DNA of 64,000 nucleotides from Certhia americana (taxonomy: Eukaryota; Chordata; Aves; Passeriformes; Certhiidae), in NCBI GenBank assembly GCA_018697195.1, contig CM031857.1, forward strand, positions 60,637,697 to 60,701,696, given 5' to 3'. Below, one piece after another: positions 36,790 to 48,289 of this stretch. The translations under genes were made by a program, and so were the position numbers. Below the pieces are notes generated by a model. That model had not been told where the DNA came from and made no database searches. It saw only the letters and a list, made by a program, of their open reading frames with translations. Numbering within the stretch: position 1 is the first letter of the stretch; the number at the start of each line of letters is the position of its first letter.

Positions 36790-37581
36790 TGTGTGGCATC
36801 CCACCCTTAAGGAGAAGGGAGCACACAAGAATTATAGATGCTCATGGTGGAAAGGAATGATAAAAAGATTGCAAAGTTTTATTAGTAAATTGCATATTTA
36901 ACATGGAAATTGGTATGTTTGTCCCTGATCACTCCATATAAACAAGAGGCAGTGGATTTTGAAAAGAGGGGTAGGATGGAAAGGAAGAGAGAGAGGGTGA
37001 TGGATTGAAGAGGGAGAGAGAAAAAGGAAGGAATAGTGAAAAAGAGATCAACAATCCTGGCTCCAGTATCAATCCAGCTGAGATGTGGGTGCCACCTGGG
37101 CTCTGTGATGGTATGTTCTTACAGATAAGTCTTCCATGCCCTGGAGATATGTTTCTCACTTTCTATGCAAATTAGTTATCATGCATAGTCTGTTCTTTTA
37201 GATCTTTTTAAAAATGGATCAGAGGGCTTTTGTGGAAGTTTGGTGGTCTTGATCATCCCCTGTAGTCCGTGGCCACTTCTTGACCTCATTCCTATGCTTG
37301 CTCTGTACTGTGTTGTGCTTATTTCCAGGAGCCAGAACAAAGTTGTCTGTCCCAAGAAAGTGCTGCCCTCTGTATGGCCCCCTTCTCCAGTCACATCCTG
37401 TTCTTTCTCACAGCACATTATTGTCAACCGTCTTTGGTTGGCTCTGCAACCATAGGTATTTGAGGCATACAAAATATCCCCCTTATTTTCTAGGCTACTG
37501 CAACCTCCTTCACCTCCAAGGCCTTTCCTAGGTAGCAATCCTTCCCATAACTGCTTGACTGATTGCAAGCTACTTACAACA
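36790..37581 (-). mobile_element. Probable endogenous-retrovirus LTR (about 790 bp), minus strand
   Basis: On the minus strand it starts TGTTGTAAGTAGCTTGC near 37581 and runs through a block reading TATGGGAAGGATTGCTACC. A pyrimidine-rich stretch (37030 down to 36960), a TTTATATGGAG motif (about 36935) and an AATAAA polyadenylation signal (36878-36883 in plus coordinates) follow, and it ends ...GGATGCCACA near 36790. The order of start, TATA-like box, AATAAA and CA end is that of an LTR, and the text resembles an avian repeat I remember. No target duplication was found, so the boundaries are approximate. The 129-codon minus frame (37179-37568) lies inside it and is probably not a gene. Confidence 0.6.
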
Positions 37582-40500
37582 CTGCTTGTTGATCAGCAAA
37601 GGAGTTCCAGGCCTCCTGCCACTCTCCACATTTAACACTGTGGCAGTTAATTACCTAGTACTCACTCTTTTGGCCATTTGCTGAAGCAACAGTAGCCTCG
37701 TGACTTTCATAGGTACTAAAGTTATATTTTTACTAATTAGCGGTAGATGGGATAGAGTCAGGGAGAAAAGAAATAATGCATGTACTTTGCACTGAGCTGC
37801 TTTTTTTTCTCCCAGGAATTCAGGGATTTTTTTTTTTGTTTTCTGACAGTTTGTCCTTTGTCACTCATGTTAAAAAATGCACGTGGAAAGAAAGAAAGGG
37901 AGGCATTACATAGATTAAGGCATGTCATTCACTTTAGTAATTCTGCTTCTCTTTTGTAGCACAGGAGATTACTTTATCTTGGAAAATCAAAACAAAAGTT
38001 CAGCATAGACAGTGAGGAATACAATAGGAATACTGTAAAGACTTGAGAGATTATTTAGTTTGGTTAACTTTGAGAAATACTCCAGTCTTTATTAAATATG
38101 GCTTAAATGTGAAAATCATTATTATTGGTGAACAAGAAGGAGGTTATAGCTTCAATGCATCTCTAGATGTGCATGGAAAAGAAGGATCTATTGGTAGTTG
38201 CAGACCATGGTTAGGTAAGATATATATGTGGACCATATTACAGCATCTTTGAAATCCTGTCTTTTCTGCCCAAAATTTACAATTAATTATGCACCAAAGA
38301 CAGAATCATACTGATTTTTTTTTAATGAAGAGTTTGTATTTATGCTCTAACACGTTATAAAGAAAAGAAACTGAGAAAAGAATATTGACAGAGATAGAAA
38401 CACAGCAGTCAATTATTTTGTAATTTTGCTTTATGAAATAATTTTATCTTCTTAAAACTAAGTATGGTGCTCAGAACATCCAAAATCTGCATAATTTTCA
38501 CATAAAAAAGATCTAATATTTAGTTTACTTTGTCCTTGTGTGAACTTAAATGGTGATTTTATGATTCAGTATGCGTTTTTTTAACAGGTTGTTCAAATGT
38601 ATTTTTCTATGCCTAAGTGATTATATTCACTCCCACTATATCTACAAAATAATCTTATAGTTACAGAGATGTGTTGGCTTCTGTGTTAATAATCTAATGT
38701 GCTTATTCAGTTCTTTATTGGTTAAGATAAGAAACCTTGTAATGGCAGAGTAATTTAAGTGGTTCCATTAGTCTCTTTTGAAGGAACCATTGATTTTTAA
38801 TGCTCTTACTTCCTAAGCTCATTTTGCCAAGGTTTTATTTACCATTAGCTTCCAATCCTTGCATGTTAATGTATTTATTAACCTCTGGAATCCTGTAAGA
38901 GTCTGTTTTAACAAAAGCAATGAGCAAAACAAACTGTTTGGTTTGGATTTTACATGCTCCATGCAAAGCCTAATTCAAGAACATTCATATTTCTGAAATT
39001 AAACAGCCTCTGTGTTTCAGAAACACTGATACAGGGAGACTGCAGAACACTACAGAGAAAGATGAATTTTGCTATATATTTTCCAGCCCTTCCCATTTCT
39101 TTGGCTTGGTCATCAACCAGAGATGCTAAGAGATGTTATTCTTTTTTTTACCTCAGTACATTTTATAATAACAATTCATAGTCTGGCATGCATCCCGACA
39201 GAGGGTTCAAAGTGGATTGGTTAAGCAGTAAATTTAGCCCTCCTCTAATCATTGCATTATTTCCAAGACTGTACAATTGTCATGTAAGAGGAAAAGGTAT
39301 GGAATTAATAACTGCTTTAAACAGCTGCTTGCCTTGGCCAAATCCTGCCACATAGCAGCCATTTGTTTTATTCTGCAAACCCACAGAGTAACTGGTTCAT
39401 GTTCAGATGGCAATGGCTGAGGATGATTTGAGAATTGTGGAAGGAAATGCAGACTCCCTCCACAGGTCTCTCAGCCCTTGTGCTCTGGAAGAGGATTATA
39501 TGTGTGATGTTGAAAAGGACAAGGGAAGAGATGACATAACTTTAATTGGACACCCTGAAAGGTGGGAGAATGTATGTGTCTGCAATCCCTATGTTCTTTG
39601 AAAATGAAAGTCTTTTCTGCAGTGCTGATATAAATGTTCATCTGATATTAGGGCTAACCTCATATCTATTTTTTATAAATATTTTTCGTCCTTCTGGCCA
39701 TAATAAATCAGTTAAATCTCCTTCTTTGAAATTTTAATTTGAAAATACTCAAACAGTAAACAGTAATATGTTTGTCTGGGAAGTAAGAGAATGGAAGATC
39801 TTTACTGCCTCAGCCTCTGCATGTTTTATGCTGCTGCTCTGATTTAAAATGGACCGATGACCTTTAGAAGTGGAGATCAAAAGTTTGCTGTCGTGGAGCA
39901 TGACAAAGTATGTAAACATGGCCTTTCTTGGGTCTGCAACTGGTATTATAAACTTTATGTTGTTGGCTGGTCTCAATGGCTGCATTTCAGTGGAAGGAAA
40001 TTGACAGAATTGGGCCTTGATCTTTATTTTAAGCTTTTTGGTGGTCTGAGTAAGTAATTGTATAATAGCCTTTTTAGATAAAACTAGTAGAATCTAGTTC
40101 TCAGCTGAAATCATATGTCCCTCATAAAAGTTAGGAACTGGAATTGCTTCACACTTTAGCTTGAAAATGGAACAAATGGGCATACTTATTACTGAATTCA
40201 GTGACTTGTTATGTTTTGGTAGATTTGAGTGCACACAGTGGATTAGTCTCTTCAGGAGGTGTCTGAACATCAAATTTGCATATTTGTTAGACAGTTACTG
40301 CGGTGGTCAGCTTATCCAAGATGGGAGCTCCTAGTACATGCATAAAACTTTCAATATGTAAATAATTATACAAGCAAAAATACTAGGTGATACAGAATCT
40401 TATCCTAATACAAATGCCTTAAGTTAGATGAACCATACCCTAAAGTGACTCTTTCTCTTCATTGCCTGGACAGAGAATGAAGAGATTTAGACAGAGATAT

Positions 40501-43500
40501 CTTTTTGATAGGTAGGATACATCCCACTCTGGGTATCCAGAAGGAGGTATGATCTTGATCTTTATCATGATCATGTAAATAAACAGTCCAGGTGTTGAAA
40601 GATATTTAAATTGTAATAAGTGTCAGCTGGAGGCAGAAATTTCAATGCTTGAGAGAAATGGCAGTGGCAGAGATTTTCTCAATTGTAGGCACTAGGCTCA
40701 TGGTGTTGAGATGACATTTGTTGGATTTGATTAGACATTCCTCATTCTCACAGAGGAGCTGGGCAAAATGGAAAGAATTAATTTACTCAATATATAGACA
40801 AAACATGGCCAAACAGCTCAACATCTGGAATCAAGAAAGGTGCATACAGGGTGAGGGTGTAATGTAGCTTCTTTATGAATGAGAGAATTGTCAAAATCTA
40901 ATTTAAATAGCCTACAATGTGACTGCACTAAATTGGATTAATTTAAAAAGTGTCTTGCTCAAAAAGGAATCCTTTAGTCTGTAAATGAATCCAGGGACAT
41001 GAGTATACAACTTCTTGACAGTTACAAGCTTCTGTTTACTGATCTGTGGCACACGCCTGTTTCTCTTTAAATTAAATGTTCATTATTACCCTGTTCTTCA
41101 GGGAGCTTTAAGTCATGCTCACAGATTATCCATCATTCAGTGCTGCCTAATTCTTATTGCAATCTCTGGATTGCCCCAAAAAGCCTTCTTCAAGAGCAAA
41201 GAGCTTTAGAAAGCGTTAAGTTCTAAATGATGTAACAGTGCCTGTTAGCCTTGGCCTCTTCCAGCAACAAAATCCCAGCTTCTGACTCTACAGATGGTAC
41301 TGACTGGCTTAACTGTCTCTTAACTAATTTGCATTGAATAGGTGTCTGGTTGGACCAAACTGATATTAACTCATTTCTTTCCCTTCAACGAAAGAATAAC
41401 TGTTGAAATGCAATCTTTCATGACAGTTCAGAAAGCATGACAAATTTCAACTATTTTTGATTGACTCATTTATTGCTGTTTAAAAGGCTCATTTATAATG
41501 TAAGTTGTTATGTTTCTGCTATTTTGTTATTATCATGTTCTGAGGATATATTTGACAGCCTTAAAATCCAGTGCCAAATTAAGGTGATTTATTTCAATAC
41601 ATACATGAGTTTCACAGTTCATGAGCTTGTGATTATTCTTTCCAACTTTTCAAAATAACTGTTCCTTGAAAATTACTAAACTGCATAATATCCAATAAAA
41701 TTTATATAGCAACAGAAAACATAATCATCTGGATTCATGGTGTCTTGCTGTTTGTGCCAAATTTGCTCACTGCAGGAAGTCACTAAGTCATGAGATGAAA
41801 AATACTTTGAAATACTTTCAAACTCTGAGAGGTATTTTCAGAAAGCTTTGATTAAATAGGAAACGTGGCATGATTTCTTGGTTTAATGACTGATAGATTT
41901 TAATTTTTTTTTTTTTTTTAATTAAACTCACTTTAGTATTAGGCACACAGTGCACTGAGGTACTGTGAATGATCTTGTCAGAAAATGATGTTCAGGACTA
42001 TTGGATCAGCTGATATCATTGCTGGAAACTCTGTATCACCCTTTAGGAAAGCCACACCAGCGTGCCCTGAACTAGCACAAGATTGGAGAATAGTACTAGA
42101 CTTCAGACTGCTCAGTGTTTTTTTGCTCCAAACCAATAATGATGTGGGGATAAAATAAGATAGACATTTTTATTTTTTTAAATTGAAATTTGCATTTCTA
42201 AACCTGAAAAACATTTTTCTAGGAAGTGAAATGAATTTGATAATAGTAGTATGAAAACCAAAGGAAACCAAATGTTAGATTTTGAAGACACAATCCACAA
42301 TGTTCTTACTTTTTTAGTTTTACAGGAAGTTCACATAGATTTTCATTGTTCAATACTTAGAGGTAAGCAGATATTTAGCTTTCAGAAGTACAAAGTCATT
42401 CAATTGAAGAACACCATCAGGCAGCAGAATTGATTAGGAAACAAGCTAGAAAGATTTTTCATTCTAGTTCTGTAATAAACACTTGGAGCAAGAAGAGGAA
42501 TATACAGCTCAAACCAGCAAAACCACTTTTTCTTTATCATTTGTTGGAAAACACCAGGAACAAAAATGTAGTAGTATATGTTTGTTTTTAAAATATTGAT
42601 ATTTGTAAGTAAATTAGACCCCATCCTTAATTTTCAATATACATTTTAGTATTTAAAAGCAGGCACTGCAGTTTCTATCTTAAGTTAAATAGTTAAGTTA
42701 AAATACTACAGCAAAACGTAAGCAACAAGGAAATTCTGCCTTTCGTGTCTTGGCAGTCTCATATAAGTCAGTAACAACTGAACAAGAACACTTCATCTTC
42801 TCATTTCTGTAAACTCAGTTACAGAGGAGTGAGTATGTCACAGGTCACTGCATGGCCTTGGCACTAGTCCAAAGTACAGGTCAATAAGGCATAACCCCAA
42901 TTTATTGATAACATGATCTCTGGCTGATATGTCAGAAAGTCCATATGAGGACAAGAAATTCAATGTAATTCTAGAAGGGAGCTGTGGTACTGCACCATGG
43001 AGTGATCAAGCTCTGCCTTTGTTGAAATTACACTTCAGGGCAGCAGAACTCAAGACAGAACAGGAAACTTTCCACTACAGGTACTTTGCTAGAAGATATC
43101 AGACCTATTTACTCAAGGCTATAATAATATAAACAATATGCTAGAAATGTGGGGTTTTTTTGTCTGTGTGCATGAAAACATTGTATTAAATCCCTCTTGA
43201 GTGAATTTATGGCATTATATTAGGCAAGAAATATATGATACATTGTAATGACCTGCTTCATTCCAACTTATCTACTGTGTTTTTTCCAGCCTGGATAATT
43301 GCCTCTTCCTAAGGAGTCTGTGGGCTAGCATGGTATTATGTTGACATGTTGGAAATGATTAATGACTGTGAGGTCAGAGAAATTGGGCTAAAATGGATAC
43401 AGACTCAGTCCAATTAGAAAAAAAAAGTAAATAAAATTTGGTACATCAGGGTGCTCCTAATTTTTTGCCTAGTTATTACAAATGACCATCAAAAATTCAC

Positions 43501-43573
43501 AAAAAATATGTGTACAACAATTCTTGGAGTTTCAAGACAGCCAGCTTTACTCATCTTTGAGAGTGCATGTCAG
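37582..43573. other. 6 kb of AT-rich non-coding DNA
   Basis: No interspersed repeat was recognised. T-rich runs lie at 37801-37840 and 41904-41919. The plus frames at 38028-38214, which ends in a good GTAAG donor, and at 39407-39601 have a protein-like composition, but no domain or upstream and downstream exons could be identified. Confidence 0.5.
39407..39601 (+). other. Possible but unsupported coding exon
   Basis: A 64-codon frame opens with ATG just after a TTCAG that could serve as a splice acceptor. It contains an acidic stretch (LEEDYMCDVEKDKGRDD). A potential weak donor (AAG|GTGGGA) lies near 39561. I do not recognise the product and see no adjoining exon. Its composition is more protein-like than most frames here, but chance remains the default explanation. 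Confidence 0.12.
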
Positions 43574-44015
43574 TCATAGAATCACAGAATCACAGAATGT
43601 GCTGGGTTGTAAGGGACCCAGAAGGATCATCCAGACCAACTCCTGGCCCTTCACAGGACCATTCCAAGAATCACACCACGTGCCCAAGAGCATTGTCCAA
43701 ACATCTCTTAAGCTCTGTCAGGCTGGTGCTGTGACTGATTCCCTTGGGATCCTGTTCCAGTGCCCAAACAACCTCTGGGTGATGAATCTTTTTCTAATAT
43801 CGAACCTAAACCTCCCCTAACTCAGCTCTAGGCCATTCCCTCAGATCCTGCCACTGATCACAAGAGTAAAAAGATCAGTGCCTGCCCCTCTTCTTCTGAG
43901 GAAGCTGTAGACTGCAATGAGGACTTCCCCTCAATCTCCTCCAGGCTGAAAGGATCAAGAGACTTCAGCTGCTTCTCATACATCTTCTCTTCCAGACCCT
44001 TCACTATCATTTGGG
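43574..44015 (-). mobile_element. CR1 LINE with intact 3' octamers, minus strand
   Basis: It opens with several tandem octamers (TCATAGAATCACAGAATCAC), the CR1 3' signature. GGGTTGTAAGGGACCCAGAAGG, GAATCACACCACGTGCCCAAGAGCATTGTCC, TCCAGTGCCCAAACAACCTCTGGGTGATGAA and CAATGAGGACTTCCCCTCAATCTCCTCC follow. The 5' truncation is near 44015. The plus frame at 43482-43820 crosses its antisense side and is not a gene. It is the same subfamily as the copy at 45437 but better preserved. Confidence 0.95.
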
Positions 44016-44031
44016 CTGAGATTTTATGGAG

Positions 44032-44061
44032 TTAAAAGGTGTAGAACTACACACCTTTTAA
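44032..44061. repeat. Perfect 11-bp inverted repeat next to CR1
   Basis: The arms ttaaaaggtgt (44032-44042) and acaccttttaa (44051-44061) are exact reverse complements with an 8-nt loop. It sits about 15 bp beyond the 5' truncation point of the CR1 copy. Confidence 0.85.
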
Positions 44062-45436
44062 TTTTCAAACCTGTTTTTTCTAGAAGAAGATATGGTCTGG
44101 GTTTCTCAGGTACACAGGAGCACTCCATCATAATTGGCAATATTAAGTTAAACAGCGTTTACAGTTCAGCTATAGATGTGAGGTGGAGTGGCTATTTCTT
44201 CTGCTACTTCAGTTACTTATATAAGTATGTATTCCATATATTTTAGAAAGCCAAATATATTTTCGCAAAAAATGTGCAAAAAACAAAGTAATTTTTTAAT
44301 TGTGATTAATACCATAATAGGCATGATAGGTGATAACCCAGCAGTTGCAATGCAAAACTTTCCTTTCTTAGGCTCACATAATGAACAGGAAGCAAAGAGC
44401 TTTGTTCAGCTTTGCTTTCAGATTCAAGTTTCTGCCATTCATGAACAAGTGGCATTTAAAAAAACTTGGCACGTAAATCACAGAGCGCTAATGTTATTTG
44501 TTTCTCAGGGCATTAGTACTTTGTTCTCAATGTCCTGTATCAAAAGCCTATCTAAGGCTTCCTATCAAAAACCTATCTAAGGTTTTGTGGAGTCTCCTAT
44601 AGGTCTTCAGATCCAGATCCCTGAAAATTGTAAATATCCTTAGTTAAGGGCAGCAAGAACTTTTGCTACTTTGTCTTCTGTGATCAAAGCTGAAAAATTC
44701 TTTGTGCCTTGCATGACTGCAAGGCTTAGTTATATGGCTTAGTTATATAAAATGTTATAGACGTTTTACATGTTTTACATGTTCTACTAGCCATCATCTG
44801 ATATTTAACTAACAATATCTGTCCTTGTAAATCTTAATTAAATGCCTTCCCAGTTTTTAAATTTAAACAGTCATCTATCGTGTCTCAACAGTTGTCTCTC
44901 TGTGCATAAACCAGCCCCCCCACCCTGTGTTAACATGCAGCATGGACTACCAGTGAATGTAATGCAATACTCACCTTCACAGGAATTGGCAATCCTGGAA
45001 AGCTGGACTTATTCTGACAGCACAGTATTCTCTGTAAGGAAAAGCTGGGTGATTGCATCCCTTCTCTCCCCTGCATGCTGCCTAGAATTTTAATGCTCCT
45101 ACCAATTATCTTGAACATTCTTGATGGTTTGAACAATTAACACAAGGCACAATTTCAGAAAGTAGATGTTGGCCAAGATAGTGCAGTCATGATATGTAGG
45201 ACCTGTATTTGCCTGAATATATCAGTATAAAAGGCAATTAAAACATAAATCATGAAATGCACTCATTATTAAAAGTTTAACTCTCCATAAAATGTATTTA
45301 TCAGCATTTTTATAATGAGTAGGTCCCAAACTGGGCAAAGATATAGGAAAAATGAACTTGACAAGGTGAGGATTTTAAAAAAAAAATGTGAAGAAGGTAA
45401 TAAGCAGAAAGGTTGTGAATTAAAAATTATTCATTT
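44062..45436. other. Non-coding spacer between related CR1 copies
   Basis: It holds short tandem duplications at 44538-44587 (25-bp period) and 44723-44748 (13-bp unit). The plus frame at 44188-44580 (130 codons, the longest in the window) has no recognisable domain and runs through one of these duplications. Confidence 0.55.
44723..44748. repeat. 13-bp tandem duplication
   Basis: ggcttagttatat occurs twice back to back. A further short stutter (gttttacat twice) follows at about 44763. Confidence 0.9.
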
Positions 45437-45690
45437 AAATCACAAAATCATTGAATATCCTGAGCTGTAAAGGACCCATCAGGGTAATTGAAGTCCAAAT
45501 CCTGGCCCTGCAAATTACTACCTCAAGAATCACACCATGTACCTGAAGGCATTGTTCAAACATTTCTTAAACTCTGGCAGACTTAGTGTCATGACCACTT
45601 CCTTGGGGAGCCTGTTTCAGTGCCCAGCAAACCTGTGGGTGAAGAACCTTCTTATATCCAACCTAAATCTCTCCTGATGCAGCTTCATGA
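45437..45690 (-). mobile_element. CR1 LINE fragment, minus strand
   Basis: Decayed octamers (AAATCACAAAATCATTGAAT) are followed by GCTGTAAAGGACCCATCAGGG, CAAATCCTGGCCCTGCAAA, CAAGAATCACACCATGTACCTGAAGGCATTGTTC and TTCAGTGCCCAGCAAACCTGTGGGTGAAGAACC. This is the same ordered text as the copy at 43574, so the two share a subfamily. It is truncated after about 250 bp. Confidence 0.93.
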
Positions 45691-45889
45691 AAATTTGGAA
45701 AATAAAGAGTCTGAAAACTGCTATTTTTATCACTGTATTCACAACAATACAAAAGCAGATGTCATGGAAAAAGGTATCGAATATTTCTCTTGAATGTAAA
45801 TTCTTAACATGTGACAGCAGTAGCCCACTAACTGTCATCAGTCATGTCACAGCTATAATAATCCCATATTATCATCTTTCTCCAGAAAA

Positions 45890-46240
45890 CATTTGATGAT
45901 TTCATTGGAAGTGATGCCAAACTGTAGTTTGCGCTCCTGCATGTTGCTTAATGATTTGCTCTGATAGGTGATAACAAGTGGCACCTGAGTGAGCTCTATT
46001 TGCACCCGCTTTCACAAATGCTCATATAATCTTGATTGGGTGTGGTTTACTTTTCAGTGAGCCTAATTAATTCCTTTTTAAACAATCAGTGTGTGTATCA
46101 TGCAATTTTTAGAGCAAGATAATGTGTAACCTGAATTCTTCAATATCAAATTTACTTTGCAGCGTTAGGGTTGACTAATTTTTGCACAGATGCTCTGCTA
46201 CCATGGCCAGGCTTGGCAGTCCTCCAGGCATTACTTGCTT
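45890..46240. promoter_or_regulatory. Candidate enhancer-like conserved element (speculative)
   Basis: The stretch is not repeat-derived as far as I can tell. It concentrates motif-like words: GCACCTG E-box (about 45981), CTGATAGGTGATAA GATA-type sites, CCTAATTAATTCC homeobox palindrome (about 46063) and CAGCGTTAGGG. Such density is typical of vertebrate developmental enhancers, but that is only an impression from reading, with no alignment behind it. Confidence 0.2.
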
Positions 46241-46860
46241 GTATTGTCTCTGAGTCAATGGCAGATTTCTGTGTGACTTCTTAATTTTTCAGGTTTATAG
46301 AGACTGTGTATAAGTTTCATGTTTCAATATTTTAAGACAGCCAGATTTGGAACATATACTTGCATGTTCCTTTCATCAATGTCATTGATCCACACCCTTA
46401 CAGTGTTAAAATATCCTACTATTTCTTGTGCCTCTAACCTTCTAGGGGAGGGCTTTTTAGTTCACTGGATTTCTTTGCTCCTCAGAGCAAAATAATTTTT
46501 ATTATTAATGGAATGAAGTCCATATAAATTCAGAAAAAAAGGACAGATACCTGGAAGATATAAAAACAGGGAAAAAAAATCTAGTATGATATACAAACTT
46601 CCCTATTTATGTTGTCTGCCCATGTTAAAGAAAACTGACATTAGTTTCTTCCCTTGGGAGAAGTCTTTTGTTGTGGATCGAAATATCTTTTTTTATTGTG
46701 AGAGCAATAAGCAAACACCTTAACCCTTCCTATGGCTCTCCTAGAAGTAAGAGAAAACAGCTGTAGGGGACCTATATTTGTCCTGGCGTATGGTGATCTG
46801 TGCACTGTCTGTACATGTTCTGAGGGAAAATTTCAGTGCAAGCAAAGCAGAAGGTGACAG

Positions 46861-46912
46861 GAAGGTTCTGGGAGGGAAGGTTCTGGGAGGGAGTGGCCAA
46901 GGAACATTCCCA
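46861..46912. promoter_or_regulatory. Cluster of heat-shock-element-like motifs (speculative)
   Basis: Three GAAnnTTC units fall within about 50 bp: gaaggttc at 46861-46868 and 46876-46883, and gaacattc at 46902-46909. The first two come from a 15-bp tandem duplication (aaggttctgggaggg at 46862-46876 and 46877-46891) and each is followed by a partial third unit (TGGGA). HSF factors bind arrays of inverted nGAAn. There is no adjacent gene to regulate, so function is doubtful. Confidence 0.25.
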
Positions 46913-47848
46913 GCTTGTTGGTTTGAGATGCAGATGTGCAGTTTGGTGAGGCAAAATGTTTTAGCTGTATGAACACATACTCTGGGATAGCTGACATTAA
47001 GAACAGTTTCTGATTGATTTTCTGATAGAGGCACAGCAATTTAATTCATACTCTTACCCCAAAACAAGTTTTGACAAGGAAGATATTGTATCAGCGATGT
47101 GTACTATCTGGCAAAATTTTGAAGCATCTCAGAAGCATCAGGTATCTTTTTGTGAATGATTAAGATGAATTTCAAAGACATTCAGAAATATTATTCAGAA
47201 AAATTTTTAATACTATAAGATGGTCTGGTGCCGTCATTTTATGCAGAAACAGAAACAGGCTCAAGTTTTTTCCTTCAAATTTTATACTTGAAACATGGAT
47301 GGGACCAAAGGGATTATTTATAAAACACATTAGGTTTGGGAATTTTATGTTGTCAGCCTGAAGCCAGATTTAACTTCTTCCAAAACATTTATTCATCTTT
47401 ATAATTTTTATGCTGCCCCCTTCTTACTATTGTTTGAAACCTTCTCTCACTATATGTAAGTAGCAACTTACTATTAACGTAATTAAATTTGTTATTGTAA
47501 AAAGAAAGCACAATCCAGATAAATTTTCTTCACCATATGATGCTATGGATGAAATTATAGAAAATTATAGAATTTCTGAGTCACATTTCACAGGCGTTTA
47601 TACACTAACATTTAATCACAGCGTTATATCTGGAACTTTTATCTGGTACAAGGACTAATATTGCAGCTGTAGATCAATTCTACAAGCTGAAGATCAGATG
47701 TCCTCTTTTGGGGGAACATTTCACAACTTTTAATTGCTAATAAATGAAAAGATACCAAGGCATAGATGAGGATTTACAGAGATACGAAGATACAGGGGAG
47801 CAAATGGTAGAGAATGTTTTAAACCCCTATAGTTCTGAACGCTAATTG

Positions 47849-47871
47849 AAAAAAAAAAAAAAAAAAAAAAA
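47849..47871. repeat. A23 homopolymer
   Basis: Twenty-three consecutive A residues. No AATAAA-bearing transcript-like sequence or target duplication was recognised upstream, so a retroposon tail is not established. CR1 elements do not end in poly(A). Confidence 0.85.
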
Positions 47872-48144
47872 TCCATTAATTTTACTGTGAGGATTGCACA
47901 GGATTTAAAATTGTCCCTAAACACAGCTAGATCTCAGTTTAGGTTACAGGGGTTTTTTTTAAATTTTTTTTAACTTGAGCTTAAATATTCAGCTATAGTT
48001 TCTAATACTCTGGAGCGTGTTCCCTGGGAGGGAGACTGAAAAAATGGTCTTGTTGAGTCCACAAAATAAAGTTTCACAGTGACTTAATAACTTTCCCCCA
48101 AAATCTATGAGAAAGGTTCCAAGAGAATGTATCTAGGCTTTTCA

Positions 48145-48289
48145 CAGTGTTAAATGGTGTAAGGATGAGAGGCACTGGGCATAAACTGCAAGGAGGAGGA
48201 TTCACACAGAGTATAAGGAGAAATGTGCATCATGCACTTTTGATAGGTGGTCAATGGAGGAAATTGTTCCACTTGACTGAGCTGCCACA
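48145..48289 (+). mobile_element. CR1-like fragment, plus strand
   Basis: GTAAGGATGAGAGGCACTGGGCATAAACTGCAAGGAGGAGG and AGTATAAGGAGAAATGTG, then GGTCAATGGAGGAAATTGTTCC, follow the order of a CR1 3' region. They belong to a different subfamily from the CR1 that starts directly afterwards at about 48290. It is therefore a separate older copy into or beside which the next one inserted. Confidence 0.7.

Larger units (their letters stand above)
45691..48144. other. Non-coding DNA with two candidate regulatory stretches
   Basis: No transposon was recognised. The section 45890-46240 is rich in transcription-factor-like motifs, and 46861-46912 holds a cluster of GAAnnTTC units (both described separately). 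A23 lies at 47849-47871. The remaining sequence is AT-rich and unremarkable. Confidence 0.5.

Noticed and set aside
38028..38214. Open frame ending at a good GTAAG splice donor
   Set aside because: The possible acceptor at 38027 lacks a pyrimidine tract and no partner exon was found.
44188..44580. Longest open frame in the window (130 codons, plus)
   Set aside because: No recognisable domain, no splice or promoter context, and it ends inside a small tandem duplication. It fits chance in AT-rich DNA.
47849..47871. A23 as a processed-pseudogene or retroposon tail
   Set aside because: No AATAAA-bearing transcript-like body and no flanking target duplication could be seen. CR1 elements do not end in poly(A).
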